DNA of 64,000 nucleotides from an uncultured Flavobacteriaceae bacterium (GTDB lineage: Bacteria > Bacteroidota > Bacteroidia > Flavobacteriales > Flavobacteriaceae). This document shows, piece by piece, positions 10,704-21,534 of the stretch (its first letter is position 1; each line of letters starts with the position of its first letter). Below the pieces are notes generated by a model. The model was not told the origin of the DNA. It searched no databases and was given only the letters and a program-made list of their open reading frames with translations. Made by a program: the position numbers and the translations under genes. Location: assembly GCA_949372605.1 (NCBI GenBank), contig CASIAE010000004.1, forward strand, positions 38,400-102,399, written 5' to 3'.

Positions 10704-12842
10704 ATGAAAACACTTAAAAAACGACTTTTCGGATTTTTTAGATTTACAGTCAAGACTTTAAAACTAATGGGGCTGATTCTTTTAATTTCGTGTAAAAATG
10801 AAACTATAGGTGACTTTAAAACTTGGAAGGTTTATAGCGGTGATTCTTCAGGATCAAAATATTCAAATTTATCCCAGATAAATACTACTAATGCAAAACA
10901 ACTTAAATTACTTTGGGAGCACGAGATTTATGATAAAGAAGAAATTCATAAAGATGGGATTCAATGTAACCCAATCATTATAAAAAACCGAATGTTTGTG
11001 ATTGGTCCCGATATGAAAGTACATTCAATTAATGCTGCTGATGGAAATTTGAATTGGAGCTTTGATCCTTTTCCTGAAAAAAAATATTCAGGTAATTCAA
11101 GGGGAGTAACTTATTTTGATGATAGAAAAAATGGAAGACTTTTTTTTGTTGCCGCTTCTTCTCTTTATTGTATTGATGCCATAACCGGAAAAGCCATTTC
11201 CTCTTTTGGAACTGATGGAAAAGTATCACTCAAAAAGGGTTTTGAAGAAAAAGCCGAACAATTATTTATCACTGCTTCTACTCCTGGAATAGTTTATGAA
11301 AACTTATTAATATTGGGTTCTAGAGTATTGGACGGCGCCAATCAAAAAACTATGCCTGGGAATATCAGGGCATTCAATGTTTATTCAGGTGCTATTGAAT
11401 GGGAATTTCATACCATTCCTCGACCAGGAGAGTTGGGTTATGATACATGGCCCACAGATTCCTGGAAAAATGAATACATTTCAGTCAACAGTTGGAGTGG
11501 ATTCACCCTGGATAAAGAAAACGAAATGTTATTTTTTGGGACAGGTTCACCATCTTATGATCACTGGGGTGGCAATCGAATTGGCGATAATCTTTTTGGA
11601 AATTGTATACTAGCACTCAATGCTAATAATGGAGAGCGGATATGGCACTTTCAGACGGTACATCACGACTTATGGGATTACGATATTCCCTGCCCTCCGA
11701 ATTTAGTTGAATTAAAATCAAATGGAAAGCTTTTAAAGGGAATAGCACAACCCACTAAAACAGGTCAACTTTTTGTTCTGGATCGATTTACAGGGTCACC
11801 AATTTATCCTATCCGAGAAGTGCCAGTAATTAAAAGTGATATTCCCGGAGAAGTGGCTTCAAAAACACAACCTTTTACAGTACCAGAACTTATCTATGGT
11901 AAAATAAATATAGATAAAAATTCTCTAAATAAAATAGAAGGCTTCGAAAACCAATCTATCAAAGATTCTCTCCAGAGCATGATTTATGGACAACTTTATC
12001 TACCTCCTTCTCGAAAGCCCACGATAGTATTCCCTCAATTCAACGGAGGAACTGATTGGGGAGGTGCGGCATACGACCCACTAGACAGATCGCTCTATGT
12101 CAATACTAGTAACGAACCTGAATGGTTTTCAATGCTAAATTTATCGAAAGATCAAGAAACATCTTCTTATAATTACGGGAAACAACTTTTTAATTCCAAT
12201 TGTAATGTGTGCCACAATAAAGATAAAAACAACATCCTCAGTCAGCTCAGTTTAAAAGATCAATCTTATATCAAAACTATCCTGAGAAAAGGAAAAGGTG
12301 TAATGCCTGCATTTCCCAATTTTGATAATACATCTCTTGATGCACTCTCTAATTATATCATCGGTATGGGAAAAGACAAAATCATTGAGATCGACAATGA
12401 TGAAAAGTTTTTTGAAATTCCATGGGTAGCAAATGGCCATCTAGAGTTAAAAACCAAAAGTGGATACCCCATTAATGAACCCCCCTGGGGAACCTTATCT
12501 AAGATTGACTTGGATGCCGGAAAAATAGATTGGCAAATACCTTTGGGCACCTATCCAGAACTTGAAAAAATGGGATACCCCCCAACAGGCACATTCAATA
12601 TGGGGGGTCCATTGGTTACAGCAGGTAAATTAATTTTTATAGGAGCTGCTTCGGATGAACGCTTCAGGGCTTTTGATAAATTGAGCGGTAAGCTAGTCTG
12701 GGAGTATCAATTAGAAGCTGGGGGCTATGCAACTCCCGCATCCTATGAAATAAACGGAAAACAATACGTCGTCATAGCAGGGGGTGGAAATGGAAAGCCA
12801 GGAACCAAGGGGGGAAACAAAATCTATTGTTTCGGACTTTAA
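10704..12842 (+). CDS. PQQ-dependent (glucose dehydrogenase-like) quinoprotein with embedded c-type cytochrome
   Basis: DWxxYxGD-like N-terminus, repeated beta-propeller blades (GERIWHFQTVHHDLWDYDIPCPPNL), CNVCH haem motif, VIAGGGNGKPGTKGGNKIYCFGL C-terminus. Confidence 0.9.
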   Translation: MKTLKKRLFGFFRFTVKTLKLMGLILLISCKNETIGDFKTWKVYSGDSSGSKYSNLSQINTTNAKQLKLLWEHEIYDKEEIHKDGIQCNPIIIKNRMFVIGPDMKVHSINAADGNLNWSFDPFPEKKYSGNSRGVTYFDDRKNGRLFFVAASSLYCIDAITGKAISSFGTDGKVSLKKGFEEKAEQLFITASTPGIVYENLLILGSRVLDGANQKTMPGNIRAFNVYSGAIEWEFHTIPRPGELGYDTWPTDSWKNEYISVNSWSGFTLDKENEMLFFGTGSPSYDHWGGNRIGDNLFGNCILALNANNGERIWHFQTVHHDLWDYDIPCPPNLVELKSNGKLLKGIAQPTKTGQLFVLDRFTGSPIYPIREVPVIKSDIPGEVASKTQPFTVPELIYGKINIDKNSLNKIEGFENQSIKDSLQSMIYGQLYLPPSRKPTIVFPQFNGGTDWGGAAYDPLDRSLYVNTSNEPEWFSMLNLSKDQETSSYNYGKQLFNSNCNVCHNKDKNNILSQLSLKDQSYIKTILRKGKGVMPAFPNFDNTSLDALSNYIIGMGKDKIIEIDNDEKFFEIPWVANGHLELKTKSGYPINEPPWGTLSKIDLDAGKIDWQIPLGTYPELEKMGYPPTGTFNMGGPLVTAGKLIFIGAASDERFRAFDKLSGKLVWEYQLEAGGYATPASYEINGKQYVVIAGGGNGKPGTKGGNKIYCFGL

Positions 12843-13060
12843 GAACTCACTAAAGATGATATGGCTAAGGTTTAATAAAAAGACCAATAAGGTTGTCTAA
12901 TATAACAAACCTTTAGTTAAAAGCTAATGATAAAATACAAGTTATAATTATAGTGTGTTTTAAATATATAAACTTATTCAAAAAATTTAAGTTTTAAGTA
13001 TAAATAAGATAATATAAAATCAAAAATCCCAGAACTTAATTAACAAACCAATATCTTAAA

Positions 13061-14320
13061 GTGAAAATAAAAGGAAGAAGACAAAGCTCTGAAAAATCAA
13101 AGTTATCAGGTAAAAAATCATTGAAAATGAAAGAAGATAAAATCAAGGGTCGGAATATTACCAGTGAGATATTTAACATATTTGTAATGACACTAATAAT
13201 GCAAGCTACAACTGGTCTTTCGCAAACGGACGGTATGAAAATACAACATGAAATTGTCTTTGGCGAGGATGATAAATATGGGGGGTGGCCTGCTAATCAT
13301 GGCATATGGACCTGGGGGGATGAAATCTTAGTTGGATTTGTAGAGGCATCCTATAAGGCATCTAATAAAGGGTTGCATAGCTATGATATTTCAACAGCTA
13401 GAAATAAATATGCCAGAAGCTTTGATGGTGGTGTTACTTGGGGAATTACAGATGCTTTTGAAGCTGGTCAGAAAGCATGGGGCTATGATAATAGTATTCC
13501 TCCCGAAAAGGCCGTAAAGCCAAAATTAATAACAAAACCAGTAGTAGATTTTACCAACCCGAACTTTCTTTTAACTTTCTTAAGACACAATAATAATGAT
13601 GGCCCAACTCATTTCTATTATTCAACCGATAAAGGGAAATCGTGGGAAGGTGCATTTAAATTTCCGGATTTAGGAATCTCTGGTATTGCTAATCGAACAG
13701 ATTATGTTGTAGATGGGAAGCAATCGTTAACTGTGTTTGTAACTACAGCTAAATCCAATAAGAAAGAAGGAAGAGTTGCAATGGTAAGAACTGTTAATGG
13801 TGGACTTACATGGAAACTTGAGTCATGGATTACCCATGAACATGGTGGCTTTGATATTATGCCCTCTTCAGTGCGAATTTCCGATACAGAATTACTTACG
13901 ACCATCCGAACCCGAACTGAAGGTGGCTTAGATTTGATATCCGGCTATCGTTCAAAAGACTGTGGGAAAACCTGGAAAAGACTCAAAGACCCTGTTCCTT
14001 ATACGGGAAGTGCAGGTTCTCCTCCAGCTTTACTTAAATTAAAGGATGGCCGCTTAGTTTTGGGCTATATATACCGGAGTGAAAATGGCTCAAGAGCACA
14101 TGTAAGGTTCAGTAAAGACAACGGAGAAACTTGGGGTGATGAAATAACACTCCGGAGTGGAGATGGGGCAAATAGGGATGTGGGATATCCAAAAATAACA
14201 CAAAGATCCGATGGGAAACTAGTAATGGTATACTATTGGAACCACGAACTATTAGAAGGTTCAAAGCCATATAGGTTTATTACTGCCACAATTTTTGACC
14301 CACCCACATTTAAAAATTAA
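13061..14320 (+). CDS. BNR-repeat sialidase-like hydrolase
   Basis: Asp-box motifs: SFDGGVTWG, STDKGKSWEG, TVNGGLTWK, SKDCGKTWKR, SKDNGETWGD; start may be at an internal Met. Confidence 0.85.
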   Translation: MKIKGRRQSSEKSKLSGKKSLKMKEDKIKGRNITSEIFNIFVMTLIMQATTGLSQTDGMKIQHEIVFGEDDKYGGWPANHGIWTWGDEILVGFVEASYKASNKGLHSYDISTARNKYARSFDGGVTWGITDAFEAGQKAWGYDNSIPPEKAVKPKLITKPVVDFTNPNFLLTFLRHNNNDGPTHFYYSTDKGKSWEGAFKFPDLGISGIANRTDYVVDGKQSLTVFVTTAKSNKKEGRVAMVRTVNGGLTWKLESWITHEHGGFDIMPSSVRISDTELLTTIRTRTEGGLDLISGYRSKDCGKTWKRLKDPVPYTGSAGSPPALLKLKDGRLVLGYIYRSENGSRAHVRFSKDNGETWGDEITLRSGDGANRDVGYPKITQRSDGKLVMVYYWNHELLEGSKPYRFITATIFDPPTFKN

Positions 14321-14535
14321 ATTAATTTGATATCGTAGATGAAATATAGAAACTACTATTAAGCAAATCCTTTATTTCTTTCCAATCCTTAATCTAATGA
14401 TTCTCGCTTCTAAAGAGAAAACCACAACTATTTTGGAAAATGCAAATTCCACCGATATTACAGACAACTTTAGTTTGTCCCCTTTATCAGAACTAGGTTG
14501 TAAACCCAAACAAATTATAACTTAAAAAATAATTA

Positions 14536-15456
14536 ATGAAACGAATTTTCAAAGGTGTCGTTCCCCCGATGTTAACCCCACTATTATCAAACTGGACATT
14601 AGATTATAATAGAGTAAAAAAATTAATAGATCATTTAATAGATGGTGGCGTGCATGGAATATTTATTCTTGGCACGACTGGCGAATCCACAAGCTTAAGT
14701 TATCAAACCAGAAGAGATTTGATAGAGCGAACGTCTGAATATATTAACGGTAGAATTCCATTTCTGGTCGGTATAACAGATACGTCAATTGAGGAAAGTC
14801 TGAGTTTAGCTTCTTTAGCTTTAGACTCCGGTGCAGAGGCTGTAGTAGCTACACCCCCTTTTTATTTTCATTTGGGACAAGAAGAATTATTTGAATATTA
14901 TTGGGACTTAGCCGATCTATCAAAGCTTCCTATATTTCTGTATAACATGCCCTCAATGACAAAGATCTCAATGGCCGTCGAAACGGCAGTTCGGCTATCT
15001 AAGCATCCGAATATAATCGGTTTGAAGGACAGCTCGGCAAACACAGTATATTTCCAAGCCTTAAAATACGCTATAAAAAGAAAGGATTTCGCTCTTTTCG
15101 TAGGTCCAGAAGAAATTATGGCTGAAACGGTCTTGATGGGAGGTAGTGGCGGTTTCAATGGTGGGGCCAACCTCTTTCCTAAGCTTTATGTTAAAATGTA
15201 TGAAGCTGCAATTGCACATGATTTTGAAACCATAAAGGTGTTACAAAAACAGATATTGGAAATTTCTTCGCTTTTGTATAACGTCGGTAAATTCAATTCC
15301 AGTTATTTAAAAGGGTTGAAAGGGGCGGCCTCACTTATTGATGTATGCAACAACTTTATGGCGCCTCCCTTAAAGCCCTTCATGGAAAAGGAGATGACTC
15401 AAATTGCAAATAGCATGAAACACATCCAATCTCATTTAAAAGACATTTCGCTATAA
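14536..15456 (+). CDS. dihydrodipicolinate synthase / N-acetylneuraminate lyase family aldolase
   Basis: GVVPPMLTPL, GTTGESTSLS, IFLYNMPSMT, Schiff-base Lys in IIGLKDSSAN. Confidence 0.92.
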   Translation: MKRIFKGVVPPMLTPLLSNWTLDYNRVKKLIDHLIDGGVHGIFILGTTGESTSLSYQTRRDLIERTSEYINGRIPFLVGITDTSIEESLSLASLALDSGAEAVVATPPFYFHLGQEELFEYYWDLADLSKLPIFLYNMPSMTKISMAVETAVRLSKHPNIIGLKDSSANTVYFQALKYAIKRKDFALFVGPEEIMAETVLMGGSGGFNGGANLFPKLYVKMYEAAIAHDFETIKVLQKQILEISSLLYNVGKFNSSYLKGLKGAASLIDVCNNFMAPPLKPFMEKEMTQIANSMKHIQSHLKDISL

Positions 15457-15500
15457 AGTGAACTTTAAATCTGAATGACAAATAACGATAACAAAGCAGA

Positions 15501-16976
15501 ATGAATACTATTGACATCATTGTTTTTTTAACCTATACAATTGGAATAGCCCTTTTTGGGAGTTCTTTTTTCAAGAAGAGCAGAACATCTTCGTCTTTTA
15601 CTCTTGGCAATAATGATATTCCAAGATGGGTAGTAACTATGTCAATATTTGCGACCTTTGTAAGTAGCATAAGTTATATCGCTTTGCCCGGTAATGCATT
15701 CCAATCAAATTGGAACGCTTTTGCGTTTAGTTTGTCCTTACCTATTGCTTCTGTAATTGCGGCAAAGTATTTTGTTCCTTTATACCGAAAGATAAATAGT
15801 CCTTCAGCATACACCTTTATGGAACAACGTTTCGGTCCTTGGGCTAGAATTTATGTTTCCCTTTGTTATTTACTCACCCAGTTTATGCGAATAGGAACCA
15901 TCTTATACCTGCTTGCTTTAACGCTGAATGCAGTTACGGGTTGGGACTTAGCGACAATAATTGTTTTTACAGGACTAATAGTGGCCATATATTCTATGTT
16001 GGGCGGTATTTCAGCAGTATTATGGACAGATGCGATACAAGGTGTTATTCTAATTGCGGGCGCATTAGCATGCGCTGCATATATACTATTCTCAATGCCA
16101 GAGGGCCCCGGTCAGGTATTTACAATAGCTGTTGAAAACAAAAAATTTGGATTAGGTAGTTTCGATATGGACTTGTCGAAACCTACGTTTTGGGTCGTTT
16201 TGGTCTATGGAATATTCATAAACATTCAAAACTATGGTATTGACCAGAATTATGTGCAACGTTATATGGCGTCAAAGACTGAAAAGGATGCGAAACGCTC
16301 GGTATTGATAGGAGGTTTAATATATGTTCCTGTTTCAGCACTTTTTCTTTTTATTGGAACTGCCCTTTTTGCTTACTATGATTCAGTGGCTTCACTCCCT
16401 ATGGAACTTCAAGACGTATCAAAGAGCGATAGAGTGTTTCCGCATTTTATTGTAAATGTTCTTCCAGTTGGTTTAAGTGGGCTTTTGGTGGCATCAATTT
16501 TTGCCGCTGGCATGAGTACTATTTCAACTAGCTTCAACAGTTCCGCTACTGTTTTTCTTACTGATTATTACAACAAATATTTTAAGAAGACCGCTTCAAA
16601 TAAAGAAAGTCTGAGGGTATTATACATTTCGTCGCTAATAATTAGTGTTGTAGGCATCGCAATCGCCATTGCGATGATAAATGTTAAAAGTGCCCTAGAT
16701 GCCTGGTGGATGCTCGCCTCTGTTTTTAGTGGAGGCATGTTGGGGCTTTTCCTTTTGGCGGTTTTTTCTAAAAACAAGAATGTTGTGGGAGCTATAGTAG
16801 GAGTAACTATAGGATTAACTCTGATTCTTTGGTTAAGTCTCTCCAGAGTTTTCTTGGACGAAGACGCCCTCGGTTATAAGTTCCACACTTATCTAACTAT
16901 CGTTTTTGGTACTGCGGCTATTTTTTTAGTAGGGTTTCTGATTTCTCTTTTTTCATCAAAAAAAGACAATAATTAA
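15501..16976 (+). CDS. sodium:solute symporter (SSS family)
   Basis: 491 aa polytopic; FATFVSSISYIALPGNAF, GIDQNYVQRYMASKTEKDAKRS, SIFAAGMSTISTSFNSSATVFLTDYY. Confidence 0.92.
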   Translation: MNTIDIIVFLTYTIGIALFGSSFFKKSRTSSSFTLGNNDIPRWVVTMSIFATFVSSISYIALPGNAFQSNWNAFAFSLSLPIASVIAAKYFVPLYRKINSPSAYTFMEQRFGPWARIYVSLCYLLTQFMRIGTILYLLALTLNAVTGWDLATIIVFTGLIVAIYSMLGGISAVLWTDAIQGVILIAGALACAAYILFSMPEGPGQVFTIAVENKKFGLGSFDMDLSKPTFWVVLVYGIFINIQNYGIDQNYVQRYMASKTEKDAKRSVLIGGLIYVPVSALFLFIGTALFAYYDSVASLPMELQDVSKSDRVFPHFIVNVLPVGLSGLLVASIFAAGMSTISTSFNSSATVFLTDYYNKYFKKTASNKESLRVLYISSLIISVVGIAIAIAMINVKSALDAWWMLASVFSGGMLGLFLLAVFSKNKNVVGAIVGVTIGLTLILWLSLSRVFLDEDALGYKFHTYLTIVFGTAAIFLVGFLISLFSSKKDNN

Positions 16977-17435
16977 GTCCGGAAAATAGTTTCAAAACAT
17001 AACAATTCATTAGCATACATCTAATTTACGTAAAAATCGAAAAAAAAGTATACGAAAGCGAAAAGAATCAATTTATCTTATATCCTTGAAAAGTTAAAAT
17101 TAACCACTTAATTAAGTGGATACCTTATTCATTCGACAAAACCATTTTTCTCCTGTCAGGTAATAGTTAGCCGATGATATTCGAAACCATGATAGTCATG
17201 TTAACCCTTCATTATTTGAGAAAAAAGAGTAGTTGGGTAATCATATAATCTGAATAGAAGAAGAAACCCTCTGCTATTCGGACTTTACCTAAAACAGATT
17301 AAAAACTGAGGTAATATATTCAAGATAGATTATTTACAGGCAGAATCATTATGTTAGTTCGATAATTGCCAGACGCAAGTTTGAATTATTTACATTTACT
17401 TGGTATGTTGGTTTTTGTGATGTATTCAGGGGCTT

Positions 17436-18677
17436 CTATGTAAATTCAAGAATTGCAAACCAGGTTGATATAAAAGAAAAAAGAATAACAGCAATAATGG
17501 ACAAATTTTCACTAATCCCGGCCACATGAGCATCCATCAGCCTTTTTTTGTTTATTAAAATAAAAATAGGAATCGCAACCGCTGGTAAAATACAAGCCTG
17601 AAAAGCTTGTGAAAATATCATAAGGGCCGGTGGCCGGTGTTCCATAAAAACTGTTCCGAATGCAAATAGCAAAGTAAACAATATGATTAATCGTGATTGT
17701 GGAGTACGTATGTCTCTTGATGTGCCTCTAAAATCTGCAATAAGCCAGGGGGCAATCAAAACAATTGGGAATATAGTGGATATACCAGCCCCAGCAATTC
17801 CAATAATTAATATAAAAGCTGCAAACTTGCCCCCAATCGGCTCAAAAAGATGAATCATTTCCACAGTATTTTCCAGCTTCAATCCTGATAAATGAAGTGT
17901 GCCTGCGGAAACTGCCATTATTATTCCACTTAGAAAAAGCATCATGGAGGCAGATACCAAAGAATCTTTTTTTTCTTTTTTTAAATCATTTACTGTCCAT
18001 CCCTTCTCAACTACAATGGTACTTCTGATGATAAAAACGGCCGCCGAACATGTTGTGCCAGAAATGGCTGCGACCAAACCAAAAGCTCCGGGTGTATCTG
18101 GAATACTTGGAACAATCCCTGCTATTAATGTCGACAAACTAGGTTTTACCATTATAAAAACAACCAAAAAGGACAGTCCCATGAGAGCTACCAAAACAGT
18201 TAGAACTTTCTCGAAAAAACTGTAGCGGCCAAACAAAATCAGGATATATAAAATAACAGAAAAAAATAAAATGATCCATCCTCTGTGAATAAATAGATCA
18301 TTAAATCCGATTCGAATCCCTTCTTGTACTAAATCGGCGACAATACCCATTACTCCCATCAGGGCTAATAACTCGCCAATAATAAGCGTTAATATAATAT
18401 ACATTGAAAGTACCGAGCCCCATTTTAATTCTTTTTTAAAATTGAATAAAGCGGTATTTCCCGTTACCAAGGTCACTTTTCCATATGCAACCATTAAAAT
18501 ATATGTAAAAAAACAAGAAAGTAGTAATGCCCAAAACAAACTCATCCCGTGTTCAGCTCCCGTTTTTGCCATTGTAGTTACGCTTCCCGTTCCTATGTTG
18601 TAACCTATAAGAAACAGACCTGGACCTAAGGCGCTTAGACCTATTATAATTTTTCTGTGTATTTTATAGTTTTTCAC
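17436..18677 (-). CDS. divergent NRAMP-family transporter
   Basis: 413 aa polytopic; GPGLFLIGYNIGTGSVTTMAKTGAEHGMSLFWALL aligns to NRAMP TM1 but lacks DPGN. Confidence 0.75.
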   Translation of the reverse strand: MKNYKIHRKIIIGLSALGPGLFLIGYNIGTGSVTTMAKTGAEHGMSLFWALLLSCFFTYILMVAYGKVTLVTGNTALFNFKKELKWGSVLSMYIILTLIIGELLALMGVMGIVADLVQEGIRIGFNDLFIHRGWIILFFSVILYILILFGRYSFFEKVLTVLVALMGLSFLVVFIMVKPSLSTLIAGIVPSIPDTPGAFGLVAAISGTTCSAAVFIIRSTIVVEKGWTVNDLKKEKKDSLVSASMMLFLSGIIMAVSAGTLHLSGLKLENTVEMIHLFEPIGGKFAAFILIIGIAGAGISTIFPIVLIAPWLIADFRGTSRDIRTPQSRLIILFTLLFAFGTVFMEHRPPALMIFSQAFQACILPAVAIPIFILINKKRLMDAHVAGISENLSIIAVILFSFISTWFAILEFT

Positions 18678-18749
18678 ACGTTTTAATTTTAATAACTATT
18701 TAATGAATACACCTTTGTAATCTGATATTTATATTGATTAACCCTAAAT

Positions 18750-19514
18750 TTATAAATCCTTTAACTTTGCTGCCGCAGCCAAATCCAAAAAAAGAAATGC
18801 ATTTGAGTGTCTTCTCAAAACGGAAGCTGGACAAGCTTCTGAAATGACACCTTCCAAGGCATCCTGAACCGCTTTTGCTTTACGAGTTTCGGGAGCTATA
18901 CAGCTAATCCGTTCAACATTCATTATCGCTTTAATTGTTAGAGTTAAGGCTTCTTTGGGCACTGCTTCTAATGTGTCAAACCAGCCTTCATTATATTGCT
19001 GCTGTCTACATTTTTGATCTAAAAAAACACTCTTTACAAGTTGTGAATCGTTAAAGTTTGCAACTCCAGGATCGTTGAAAGCAAGGTGCCCATTTTCGCC
19101 AATACCGATACAAGCTAAATTAATTGGGTGTTTGGATAAGGCATTAGAATAGCGTTTAATTTCATTGTGAATAGAAGGGGCATCTCCATTCAAATAAAAC
19201 ACCTTTTTTGGTTTTACGTGATCCAGTATTCGAGTTTTTAAATACTTTCTAAAACTTGCAGGGTGGTTGTCCGCGATACCAACATATTCATCCAAATGAA
19301 AAACAGTTATTTTATCCCAAGGGAGGACTTCTTTTTGAAGCTGTTCTAAAAAATAAAATTGAGAAGTTCCCGTTGCTAAAATTAATCGTGCATTTCCTTT
19401 GTCATTGATAATTTGGTTTAATGTGTCTGCAACATGTCGAGCTGACGCTTTTCCCATTTCCTCTAAGGTATCGTAAATAAATAATGACAAGGAGTTTACT
19501 TTCTTTGATTTCAA
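18750..19514 (-). CDS. nagB: glucosamine-6-phosphate deaminase family protein
   Basis: LATGTSQFYFLEQL, FHLDEYVGI, GIGENGHLAFNDPG. Confidence 0.88.
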   Translation of the reverse strand: MKSKKVNSLSLFIYDTLEEMGKASARHVADTLNQIINDKGNARLILATGTSQFYFLEQLQKEVLPWDKITVFHLDEYVGIADNHPASFRKYLKTRILDHVKPKKVFYLNGDAPSIHNEIKRYSNALSKHPINLACIGIGENGHLAFNDPGVANFNDSQLVKSVFLDQKCRQQQYNEGWFDTLEAVPKEALTLTIKAIMNVERISCIAPETRKAKAVQDALEGVISEACPASVLRRHSNAFLFLDLAAAAKLKDL

Positions 19515-19630
19515 ATGATCTATTTTACTTATAATTTGGCTTGTGTAAGTTTAATATGTTTAGGCGTGACTTCGTAACTAAATAGCAAGTTAAGTGTTTA
19601 ATGAAATATTTTATTATTCCGAGTACTTTA

Positions 19631-20086
19631 TTAATCAATACTGATTTTTGAGTTAATCTCAATCCAGTATCCTTGAGGATCCCTTAACCATATCTGTTTT
19701 ATTCCATCTTTTCTACTCTGAACAACCCCAGCCTCTAATTTGTAATTAGTAAAGACAATATTATTCTTTTTTAAATGATCAATAAATTTGTCAAAATCTA
19801 CTGGACTAAACGCCATATGGATTTGTTTTGGTGTTTTTTGTATTTCTTCATTCGAAAAAATAAGATGAATTTCTTTACCCTCATAGTTAGCAAGCCACCT
19901 GTGAGTATATTTTGTCCCAACCAGGGTTGGAATGTCTTTAAAGTCGAGAATATCTCTGTAAAAATCTCCAGTTATTTTTAAATTATTTACGGGTAATGCT
20001 TGGTGATCAAATTTCAGATTACTTTGCGATTTTACTGAAAATATTATTCCAAAAAGGGTGATAAATAATATAGTTATTCTTTTCAT
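19631..20086 (-). CDS. VOC-family (glyoxalase/bleomycin resistance-like) protein with signal peptide
   Basis: LKFDHQALPVNNLKITGDFYRDILDF...IWLRDPQGYWIEI. Confidence 0.85.
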   Translation of the reverse strand: MKRITILFITLFGIIFSVKSQSNLKFDHQALPVNNLKITGDFYRDILDFKDIPTLVGTKYTHRWLANYEGKEIHLIFSNEEIQKTPKQIHMAFSPVDFDKFIDHLKKNNIVFTNYKLEAGVVQSRKDGIKQIWLRDPQGYWIEINSKISID

Positions 20087-20245
20087 AGAATTGATTTTAA
20101 TTCACAATATACAAATTCTAAATTATTTTTATACATGATCGCTAAAATCAATGCAGTCTTTGGATGGAAGCCGTTGATGATAAGAAGTATGGTGGTTCTA
20201 TCTTGCGTTTTTATACATCTAGTTTATAAATACAATAACAACACT

Positions 20246-20386
20246 ATGGGCAGGATAGCAGGACAACCAAATAAACTTACCACAGAAGTAAAAAACAAAT
20301 TACAGACAGTATTGGATGAGGTAGTGTCACAGTTTGACCATAATTCTATGACTACAGACCAAAAAATAAATCTATTTTCCTTTTAG
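20246..20386 (+). pseudogene. fragment of phage DUF5681-like/terminase small subunit-like protein running into an intergenic repeat
   Basis: MGRIAGQPNKLTTEVKNKLQTVLDEVVSQFDHNSMTTDQKINLFSF; the tail is repeat family 1 sequence. Confidence 0.4.
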
Positions 20387-20425
20387 GGATATACTGGTGA
20401 AATGGGTATGTAACCTAATCCCTGC
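20364..20425 (+). repeat. intergenic repeat family 1, copy 1
   Basis: aaaataaatctattttccttttagggatatactggtgaaatgggtatgtaacctaatcc. Confidence 0.8.
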
Positions 20426-20475
20426 TATTCTCTAATCCCTATTCAACCCCCTTTTGTAGGTTTTGTTATGTCAAC

Positions 20476-21534
20476 TCATTTTGTTAAATTTTTCGATGTT
20501 GCTAATGCAATCACTCTACCACTATCACCTACGGCATTGTAAAAATGGTAGACAATATCCTTCCATTTTATTACCCAAGGCTTGTGTGCGTATTTATTAT
20601 CAAAATTTTCAGATGGTGCTATTAAGTCTTCTCCATCCCAATCTGTCCAATTTATTAAATCGTATGAGCAGGCAAATCTTTCAAAAGCACCGGGTTTCCA
20701 AAACGCCCCAAAATAAAACATTACGTAAATATCACCGATTTTTGTAATCTGTGCATCACCACAAATGCCTTTTCCTCTCGTGACAACAGGGTTTTCTCCA
20801 TATCGTTTCCACGCAATCATATCGTCAGATACTGCCATTGCAATGCTTTCGTAGTCGGTAGTATCTCCCTTAGCGTTATAATACATAACGAAGGGATGTC
20901 CTGTATGTTTGCTACTATCGCGAATGACTAAGCTTTTGTAGATGGTTTTGTTCTCAAACCAACGAACATCTTCATCTTCGGGAGATAAAATAGGAGAATT
21001 ATTTGTATTCCATTCGTCAGCTTCGGTTAAAGTAGTGGAATTTGCCAAGCCAATTTTTAATGTGCCGGTCTCATATCCTGCCGCGTTTCCTCCCAAGTAG
21101 GTCATCCAGTATTTGTCTTGATAATTTTCTACTGAATAATCACCACCCCAATCGGTGCTAATAAGTGACACGTATCCAGCTTTTTGGTTGGCATCCCATG
21201 TATTTTCTGTAAACGACAATATTTTTCCTTTCGATTTCCAATTGAGCAAATCATCACTTACTGATAACCAAGTTTCATAACCTTGACCATCAAAAACAAT
21301 GTAAGTCATATACCAGAGGTCATTTTCGCGAAAGATGGTTGGACTGTCAACCATCTTTGTCGAATCAGGATGTTGAACAACGACTCCATATTTAAATGGA
21401 GTTTTAATCTCATTGAAAACTGCCTCCATTTCTTCTTGAAGTACTAACTTATTTATTGAAGTATCTATTTGATTGCAACTAAATAATAATATTACTGTCA
21501 TTGAAATTAAGGATAGATTGAATATTGTTTTCAT
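20476..21534 (-). CDS. GH43/GH32/GH130-type five-bladed propeller glycosidase
   Basis: Lipoprotein; VDSPTIFRENDLWYMTYIVFDGQGYETWLSVSDDLLNW, HKPWVIKWKDIVYHFYNAVGDSGRVIALATS. Confidence 0.8.
   Translation of the reverse strand: MKTIFNLSLISMTVILLFSCNQIDTSINKLVLQEEMEAVFNEIKTPFKYGVVVQHPDSTKMVDSPTIFRENDLWYMTYIVFDGQGYETWLSVSDDLLNWKSKGKILSFTENTWDANQKAGYVSLISTDWGGDYSVENYQDKYWMTYLGGNAAGYETGTLKIGLANSTTLTEADEWNTNNSPILSPEDEDVRWFENKTIYKSLVIRDSSKHTGHPFVMYYNAKGDTTDYESIAMAVSDDMIAWKRYGENPVVTRGKGICGDAQITKIGDIYVMFYFGAFWKPGAFERFACSYDLINWTDWDGEDLIAPSENFDNKYAHKPWVIKWKDIVYHFYNAVGDSGRVIALATSKNLTK

Noticed and set aside
17899-18225. 108-aa plus-strand ORF
   Set aside because: Antisense to the NRAMP-like gene; spurious.
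18300-18330. tRNA T-loop-like string cgattcgaatccc
   Set aside because: Lies inside the NRAMP-like coding sequence and no cloverleaf can be built.
20463-20747. 94-aa plus-strand ORF
   Set aside because: Antisense to the GH43-like gene.
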